From the NCBI GenBank assembly GCA_020429905.1, contig JAGQKX010000057.1, positions 1-5,038 on the forward strand: 5,038 nt of DNA. Direction: 5' to 3'. Of the stretch, positions 1 through 3,945 are shown one piece after another. The stretch is from a candidate division WWE3 bacterium. GTDB lineage: Bacteria; Patescibacteriota; 4484-211; JAGQKX01. Below the pieces are notes generated by a model. It saw only the letters and a program-made list of their open reading frames with translations. It made no database searches and was not told where the DNA came from. The position numbers and the translations under genes were made by a program. Every line of letters begins with the position of its first letter. The stretch's first letter is position 1.

Positions 1-6
1 CCACGT

Positions 7-37
7 CGAAGAAACCCCACTCTGTGGGGTTTTTTCG
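7..37. terminator. Rho-independent-type terminator hairpin, probably bidirectional
   Basis: A perfect GC core, CCCCAC (15-20) with GTGGGG (24-29), closes a 3-nt loop (TCT, 21-23). The stem extends outward through AAA/TTT, one G-T pair and CGAA/TTCG to a total of about 14 bp. On the plus strand the core is followed by six T (30-35), which would end a transcript entering from left of the window. On the minus strand the core is followed by TTTCTTCG, a weaker U-tract, starting about 10 nt after the stop of the gene ending at 47. It therefore probably serves both converging transcripts, more efficiently on the plus strand. Confidence 0.8.
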
Positions 38-46
38 CATATAGAA

Positions 47-1096
47 TTATTCAGATTGAAATTGTTGAAAGTCTTCCCCCACAAAAATGATGATATCCGC
101 TCGACGAAGATCATCGCCCTCTCCCGAGATGGCATTTATCTTAAAAAGCGATTCTATACGTTCTACAGGATACGTGTGCAAGTAATCTTTGGATGTGAGG
201 ATGGTGGTTTTTTGACTGTCACAATCAAACATTTCAATAGACGCACAGTTGGCATTATCAACTCGAATAACATCAAATCCCAAGTTATATAAATATGCCG
301 AAATCGTTGACGCCATACCGGGGATTTCGGTCGTATTTCTAATCCATACCGTGCGATTACCAGCCAAAATCTCGGAATCGTTCAAAACGTCCGTTCTGAA
401 TTCCTCCAACGCTAACGATGTTCCTGGCCAATCTTCCACGGTAATATCTTCTTCAGGTGTTTCTCGCATTAGACGAAGTAATTTAATCATTTCATTAGGC
501 GATAGATCAGTGTAGACACGCGATTCAAAGGTTCTGAATAATGTGGGTAAATGTAAATATGCGGTCGAATCTGCATATTCAGTTTCCAAAAATGAGAGGA
601 CAGTGGTTGAAATTTGATATCCGTCCCCTATCGGAGCTTCGGCGCGTTTATCGACAATATAACGATCGATAGGAACCGATATTGTTTGGGAAAAGGTATT
701 CGTATCTTTGAGGGATGTTTCTTCCGGAAGGATGACCACATGCACAGAAGGATCGCTCGGTCGCACCACCACGAGTGCATTTCTAACGAGGTTTCGATCA
801 CGCTCCCAAATCCAGGTACCGATAAATAACTGCCGAGAACCGTCCCACTGCGAACTAGACCGCATCGAAGAAGTAAATTCATTATATGGTTCAAGCGGTC
901 GGACATAAAAACGCCAAAGCGTAATCGCCTCAAAAATAATCGCGATAATGACAATCACTCCGAGGAGTATGGCCGCGATTTTTGTTCCCTTGATAATATT
1001 TTTACCGATAGGTTTTTCCCAAAACGAAACCGTGCCATTAATCTTGAAATTATGTTTTGGTTTACGTCTATTTTTAAAAATTGTAGGTATATTCAT
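47..1096 (-). CDS. Membrane-anchored extracellular protein with C-terminal LytR_C-like domain
   Basis: 349 residues. A basic cytoplasmic tail (about 1-37) is followed by one transmembrane helix (about 38-60), so the rest is predicted to be outside the membrane. Residues about 250-345 resemble the LytR_C domain: a VWIRN strand, the EIPGMAS turn (257-263), the GFDVIRVDNA strand (273-282) and a closing RADIIIFVGEDF (332-343), which matches the family's usual ending. The middle part (about 88-240) has a strand pattern like a worn-down LytR-CpsA-Psr (LCP) domain, including VVILPEET (120-127) where LCP enzymes carry a PRD motif, and LSPNEMIKLLRLMR (198-211). The conserved Asp/Arg residues of LCP glycopolymer transferases are not evident, so enzymatic activity is doubtful. 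Two cysteines (284, 292) in the LytR_C part could form a disulfide. There is no good Shine-Dalgarno; the start follows a promoter with a predicted leader of only about 20 nt. A role in the cell envelope is inferred. Confidence 0.8.
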   Translation of the reverse strand: MNIPTIFKNRRKPKHNFKINGTVSFWEKPIGKNIIKGTKIAAILLGVIVIIAIIFEAITLWRFYVRPLEPYNEFTSSMRSSSQWDGSRQLFIGTWIWERDRNLVRNALVVVRPSDPSVHVVILPEETSLKDTNTFSQTISVPIDRYIVDKRAEAPIGDGYQISTTVLSFLETEYADSTAYLHLPTLFRTFESRVYTDLSPNEMIKLLRLMRETPEEDITVEDWPGTSLALEEFRTDVLNDSEILAGNRTVWIRNTTEIPGMASTISAYLYNLGFDVIRVDNANCASIEMFDCDSQKTTILTSKDYLHTYPVERIESLFKINAISGEGDDLRRADIIIFVGEDFQQFQSE

Positions 1097-1122
1097 ATAC
1101 GTTTACGTGTGTGTCTTCTCCC

Positions 1123-1152
1123 ACTATACGATATGAGGCACACGATTGTGAA
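1123..1152 (-). promoter_or_regulatory. Sigma70-type promoter for the LytR_C gene
   Basis: Reading the minus strand, TTCACA (1152-1147, five of six matches to TTGACA) is followed after 18 bp by TATAGT (1128-1123, five of six matches to TATAAT). Transcription would begin near 1116, about 20 nt before the ATG at 1096. The only purine-rich stretch, GAGAAG (1120-1115), falls at the predicted transcription start and is too far from the ATG to act as a normal ribosome binding site. A small inverted repeat, CACA-CGAT-TGTG (1139-1150), overlaps the -35 box and could be a regulator site, but it is short enough to be chance. Confidence 0.5.
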
Positions 1153-1166
1153 AGATATTGAGAGGC

Positions 1167-1289
1167 TTAGTACCTGTCTTTTCCTTTTTGAATAAGGTTT
1201 CTAAAAGCCCAGTACGCGCCAAAAATCAACGCAGCGATAAACACTAACCGGCCAATTCCAACCAAAATTTCGGCTCCATTTAGACCCAT
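1167..1289 (-). CDS. Small single-span membrane protein (40 aa), unrecognised
   Basis: ATG at 1289-1287 and TAA at 1169-1167 give a 40-residue protein that begins MGLNGAEILVGIGRLVF and ends with the basic tail RNLIQKGKDRY. A hydrophobic stretch (about residues 8-29) forms one membrane helix, with an arginine at position 14 inside it. The positive-inside rule favours a cytoplasmic C-terminus. The case for a real gene is the ribosome binding site: GGAGGTGAT, an exact match to the anti-Shine-Dalgarno, seven or fewer nt from the ATG, and by far the best in the window. The gene lies 79 bp after the antiporter stop in the same direction, so co-transcription is possible; no convincing promoter is visible in the gap. 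It could be a subunit or regulator of the antiporter, but that is a guess from position alone. No family was recognised. Confidence 0.75.
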   Translation of the reverse strand: MGLNGAEILVGIGRLVFIAALIFGAYWAFRNLIQKGKDRY

Positions 1290-1296
1290 TATCGAA

Positions 1297-1306
1297 TCAC
1301 CTCCCC
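1297..1306 (-). promoter_or_regulatory. Near-perfect Shine-Dalgarno of the 40-aa gene
   Basis: Minus-strand GGGGAGGTGA (1306-1297), continuing into TT, contains GGAGGTGAT, complementary to the 3' end of 16S rRNA. Seven bases separate GGTGA from the ATG at 1289. None of the larger genes in the window has a comparable site, which makes this one decisive for calling the short gene and its start. Confidence 0.85.
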
Positions 1307-1368
1307 AAAGATAATTTTTGTGATAGAGTGGGCATGAACACCCATCAAATTATTTGTCATTTTTCGTT

Positions 1369-3165
1369 TTATCTGGACTTTTTCTCATGGATTTTTTCAC
1401 GGTACGTTTTTTTGGCCTGAAGCAATTCCTGCAGTTTATCTCCCACGTATTCTCTCGTTAAGGCATGCGGCCAGAAGACGAAGTCTGCTCCCACCTCATA
1501 CAGCGCGTCAATCTCATATTCATAATTTGCCGAAACCCAGACATGGGTAGCTGTTGATCGGGTTTTTGCCTCTTTGATAATTAAAAGATTATCTTCAAAA
1601 TGATTGATTGTACTCACGACGAGCTTGGCTTCTTTCATAAACACCGCATCGAATAAGTCAGTATCACCAATATCTCCATACATAATTTCTACTTGAGGAA
1701 AAATATAGTCAGATTGACTTTTTTGCGGTTTATTCTGCTGTTTCTTTTGGGCTAACCAACCATCACCCGCCGCTACTTCCACCTCTTTTTTGAGTTTGGA
1801 AACCATCATCGGATCATAGTCGATCATCATGACCGGGATTGATTCGGCGATAAGAATATCAAAGAGATGCTTGCCAATCCTGCCCGAACCAATTAACACC
1901 ACATGGTCTTTCCATTCATCAGCAGCTGCAGCTTGGGCCCTTTTTCTCCGTGGTTTGCTGATAAACGATAATGGTTTTTTGAGGTACGTAAAAAGAAGTT
2001 CGCCATTCATCACGGCGTAACTACTCATAGTGATCGTGAGGACCGCCACCAAGGTAATCAAAACCACAATCTCTTCGGAAACCAATCCCGCTTTATGTGC
2101 TCCGGCGGCAAAAATCAAAGAGAATTCCCCTATTTGTGAAACGGTAATCCCGGATAAAAAATTGGTCCGTTGGCTGAAACCCAGCGTTTTGAGGGCCAAT
2201 TGCACGATGAATGGATTGCCAAAAAAGACGAGCGCTGAAAATATAATGATCGGAAGAATCAACCCATTGAACGAGGCGACTTCAATTTGAGTTCCAAGCA
2301 AAACGAAAAATAAAATAATGAAAAAATCACGGAATGGTTTAATTTTGGCGACTATTTCCATACTAAATCCGGTAGAAGACAAACTGAGTCCAGCCAAAAA
2401 CGCCCCTATTTCTAAAGACAATCCTAAACTAGTTGAAATAAAGGTAAAAGCCAGGACCCAACTAATTGTCGCCAGCAGAAATAACTCCGTGGATTCTTCT
2501 TGCTGACTGACTTTGGCTACATAGCCAAACACCCGTTTGCCGGCAAAGACAAAAAGATACGTAATCAATCCCAGAAGAGCAATTTTTAGTAAGGTGATTC
2601 CCGCTAATTGAAGCGCTTGATTAGCTTGAATACCCGATTCAACTTTGAGTAGTGAAATAAAAATTAAGACAAATATCGCGATAAAATCTTGGACCAACAT
2701 GATCCCAATACTGATACGGCCGTACAAACTAAAAATATCGCCCAAGGCGTTCAGCATTTTGACCACAATAATGGTAGATGAGAATGTCAGTGAAATGGCA
2801 ATAATGACCGATTGGATAGCAGAAAATCCAAATATATGACTCAGGACAAATCCGCTGATACCAGTAAAAAGAAACTGCGATACTCCCGCAAACACGGCCG
2901 GTGCCCCAACTTCTTTGAGTTCCACGAGGTTCAATTCAATCCCAATCAAAAAGAGCAAAAATGCCACCCCGAGTGTGGATAAAATCTCTAAGAATTGATG
3001 CGTAATACTCCCGTTTTCTACGCCCAAAATGGCAATGGCTACTCCGGCTAGAATATATGAAAGAACTAAGGGTAACCGTAATTTTCTACTCAATAAGCTA
3101 ATCGCAGTTGTGAGTAAAATGATGATGGTAAATTCAAAGAGTAAATGCTCCATTTCTACTAGCAT
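1369..3165 (-). CDS. CPA2 family K+(Na+)/H+ antiporter with RCK/TrkA-N domain, KefB/KefC-like
   Basis: 598 residues. Residues about 7-390 form a 12-13 helix CPA2 exchanger core: FLIGIEL (72-78), the SST turn (129-131), the ion-site pair Gln159-Asp160 in LVQDFIAI, GAFLAG (254-259), the PFRDFF-to-LLG stretch (277-291) and QIGEFS (344-349). A Gln-Asp pair, rather than Asp-Asp, is typical of KefC-type K+/H+ exchangers, so K+ efflux in exchange for H+ is most likely, though Na+ cannot be excluded. After a basic linker (PRRKR, 405-409) comes a Rossmann RCK domain with GSGRIG (426-431), Asp449/Asp451 at the end of beta-2, and GDIGDTDLF (497-505); it should bind NAD(H) or an adenine nucleotide and gate transport. 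About 22 hydrophilic residues (469-490, rich in Gln and Lys) are inserted in that domain. There is no C-terminal glutathione-sensing extension. The start is uncertain: Met1 (3165) or Met5 (3153), neither with a good Shine-Dalgarno; Met5 would suit a leaderless mRNA. Confidence 0.93.
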   Translation of the reverse strand: MLVEMEHLLFEFTIIILLTTAISLLSRKLRLPLVLSYILAGVAIAILGVENGSITHQFLEILSTLGVAFLLFLIGIELNLVELKEVGAPAVFAGVSQFLFTGISGFVLSHIFGFSAIQSVIIAISLTFSSTIIVVKMLNALGDIFSLYGRISIGIMLVQDFIAIFVLIFISLLKVESGIQANQALQLAGITLLKIALLGLITYLFVFAGKRVFGYVAKVSQQEESTELFLLATISWVLAFTFISTSLGLSLEIGAFLAGLSLSSTGFSMEIVAKIKPFRDFFIILFFVLLGTQIEVASFNGLILPIIIFSALVFFGNPFIVQLALKTLGFSQRTNFLSGITVSQIGEFSLIFAAGAHKAGLVSEEIVVLITLVAVLTITMSSYAVMNGELLFTYLKKPLSFISKPRRKRAQAAAADEWKDHVVLIGSGRIGKHLFDILIAESIPVMMIDYDPMMVSKLKKEVEVAAGDGWLAQKKQQNKPQKSQSDYIFPQVEIMYGDIGDTDLFDAVFMKEAKLVVSTINHFEDNLLIIKEAKTRSTATHVWVSANYEYEIDALYEVGADFVFWPHALTREYVGDKLQELLQAKKTYREKIHEKKSR

Positions 3166-3189
3166 AACCTAAAACAATCCAAATGTTGA
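3161..3189 (-). promoter_or_regulatory. Possible promoter of the antiporter gene
   Basis: On the minus strand TCAACA (3189-3184, four of six) lies 17 bp before TATGCT (3166-3161, four of six). A start seven or eight bases downstream would fall on the ATG at 3153-3151, the second in-frame ATG, giving a leaderless mRNA beginning at Met5. Both boxes are imperfect, and in this reading the -10 box overlaps the annotated first ATG, so either the promoter or that start is wrong. Confidence 0.25.
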
Positions 3190-3203
3190 GGGTTAGCCCT
3201 AAA
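3186..3203. promoter_or_regulatory. Inverted repeat in the divergent promoter region (possible operator)
   Basis: AGGG (3189-3192) and CCCT (3197-3200) face each other across TTAG. After one mismatch (3188/3201) the symmetry continues with TT (3186-3187) and AA (3202-3203), so six of seven arm positions match. It sits between the two divergent starts, just upstream of the plus-strand -10 element and overlapping the possible minus-strand -35 box. One bound protein could thus affect both genes. It is short, so chance is a real alternative. Confidence 0.3.
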
Positions 3204-3209
3204 GTAAAT

Positions 3210-3218
3210 TGGTACAAT
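3210..3218 (+). promoter_or_regulatory. Extended -10 promoter of the plus-strand anchored protein
   Basis: TGG-TACAAT matches the extended -10 form TGn-TATAAT with one difference. No good -35 box lies 16-18 bp upstream, which is usual for extended -10 promoters. Transcription is expected about seven bases after 3218, that is at or next to the GTG at 3225. The position of this element inside the longer reading frame that opens with ATG at 3183 is the main reason for choosing the later start. Confidence 0.5.
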
Positions 3219-3224
3219 ACAAAC

Positions 3225-3770
3225 GTGCTATACGAACATCAAACCTACCGCTCACCCAAACCCCCGGCAAATTCTGGAAAATCGTTTATGATTGGGATGA
3301 TCGTCATAGGATTGGCTGTTTTTGTCGTGGATCCATTTTCATTTCGAGAGCTTATTTTTGAGGGAAATTCACAGCGATCTGACTCCGTACCCCAAAATAA
3401 CTGTCCGGAGAATGCCGTACCCCAAATGGTCCTAGAAAACGGTCGTCTCGTAGAACAGCCGATTGATCCTGAATGTGCCATCGTGACGCTCTTCCCTACT
3501 CCATCGGTTACATCTGACCCGCTGTCTTTTGAAACCGACGCACAAGGAATTTTTAAACAAACCGGAGAAGCGAGCATAAAAAATAAACTCGAAGCTGAAT
3601 ACACGATCGAAATTGAAGCGATCACCCCAAGCGAAGTAAGAGAAGGCGGAGGATTGACCTATTTAACAGTACTCGTTGATACTAAAGAAACCGTTTCAGA
3701 ACGATACACGCTTGTGTTACAAGAACAAGGCCCCGGCCTCTACTCCATCACCGCTGCCACCAAAGGGTAA
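3225..3770 (+). CDS. Membrane-anchored extracytoplasmic protein, unrecognised
   Basis: 181 residues from the GTG at 3225; an ATG at 3183 in the same frame would add 14 residues, but the promoter lies within that extension. The N-terminus (about 1-20) is polar and basic, followed by one transmembrane segment (about 21-36, from FMIGMIVIG) acting as an uncleaved signal anchor. The remaining ~145 residues should be outside the membrane: a linker with two cysteines (60, 84) that may pair, a Pro/Thr/Ser-rich stretch (about 89-100), then a beta-rich domain (about 115-178) with alternating strands such as YTIEIEAI and YTLVLQEQ. The composition resembles small accessory domains of exported proteins, but I do not recognise the family. 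It is divergent from the antiporter, with starts only 59 bp apart (or 17 bp if the longer forms are used). No Shine-Dalgarno precedes either start, consistent with a leaderless mRNA. Confidence 0.8.
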   Translation: MLYEHQTYRSPKPPANSGKSFMIGMIVIGLAVFVVDPFSFRELIFEGNSQRSDSVPQNNCPENAVPQMVLENGRLVEQPIDPECAIVTLFPTPSVTSDPLSFETDAQGIFKQTGEASIKNKLEAEYTIEIEAITPSEVREGGGLTYLTVLVDTKETVSERYTLVLQEQGPGLYSITAATKG

Positions 3771-3816
3771 GTTCATCTAATGACAGGGTTACTATTTTTA
3801 GTTGGGATTATTTTCT

Positions 3817-3825
3817 TGATATAAT
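3817..3825 (+). promoter_or_regulatory. Consensus extended -10 promoter with no coding gene downstream
   Basis: TGA-TATAAT is an exact match to TGn-TATAAT. Transcription would start about seven bases later, near G3832. The first codons from there (GTG TTT TAG) close at once, and the next gene faces the other way, so the likely product is a non-coding RNA. There is no convincing -35 box. The surroundings are AT-rich, which raises the chance of a false match. Confidence 0.5.
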
Positions 3826-3831
3826 AAACGT

Positions 3832-3945
3832 GTTTTAGATCTCCATTCTAAAACGATCTCTTAAGTGAGAAACGGACCGAGCAATCTATTTTAGAAAGCT
3901 CGGTCCTTGCCTTTGTCGCACCTGATGTAGCGACAATTTCTCATT
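3832..3945 (+). ncRNA. Candidate structured RNA in the convergent intergenic region
   Basis: Starting at the base predicted as the transcription start, GTTTTAGA (3832-3839) pairs with TCTAAAAC (3847-3854) around a 7-nt loop. Next, AGTGAGAAA (3864-3872) can pair with TTTCTCATT (3937-3945), eight Watson-Crick pairs plus one G-U, closing a junction that holds two hairpins. The first is GGACCGAGC (3874-3882) with GCTCGGTCC (3898-3906), nine pairs, with TCTA/TAGA pairing again inside the loop. The second is TTGTCGC (3913-3919) with GCGACAA (3930-3936), seven pairs. Linkers are one, six and zero bases. The G-U would be a C-A mismatch on the other strand, a mild sign that the plus strand is the RNA. 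A small alternative hairpin, TCTC/GAGA (3857-3870), competes with the closing helix. The last five bases overlap the end of the opposing gene. Alternatives are a bidirectional terminator or a 3' UTR structure; neither strand has a strong U-tract. No known RNA family was recognised. Confidence 0.4.

Noticed and set aside
628..954. A 108-codon open frame on the minus strand inside the LytR_C gene.
   Set aside because: It overlaps a well-supported gene in another frame, has no ribosome binding site, and its composition (many Arg, Leu and Ser) is that of a shadow frame.
1322..1350. A weak hairpin (TGGG/CCCA with outer TGAT/ATCA) in the gap after the antiporter gene, as a terminator or attenuator.
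   Set aside because: Only four pairs in the core, with an asymmetric bulge and no U-tract; not enough to call. Promoter-like hexamers in the same gap match only four of six bases each.
3245..3625. A 126-codon open frame on the minus strand opposite the anchored protein gene.
   Set aside because: It is antisense to a gene with a clear membrane anchor and promoter, shows no domain or start signal of its own, and is best explained as a shadow frame.
3780..3824. A 14-codon hydrophobic frame (MTGLLFLVGIIFLI) just after the plus-strand gene.
   Set aside because: It has no well-placed Shine-Dalgarno (AGGG is 12 nt away), overlaps the extended -10 element and is short enough to be chance in AT-rich DNA.
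3832..3906. Resemblance to a tracrRNA/guide RNA, because the transcript would begin GTTTTAGA and later fold into hairpins.
   Set aside because: No repeat-spacer array or cas gene is in the window, and the match is limited to a few bases. The first stem is a closed hairpin rather than a repeat:antirepeat duplex.
3864..3945. Integron attC site or a transposon-end hairpin (IS200/IS605 or REP type).
   Set aside because: The RYYYAAC/GTTRRRY core boxes of attC are missing, and there is no integrase or transposase nearby; a single copy gives no sign of mobility.
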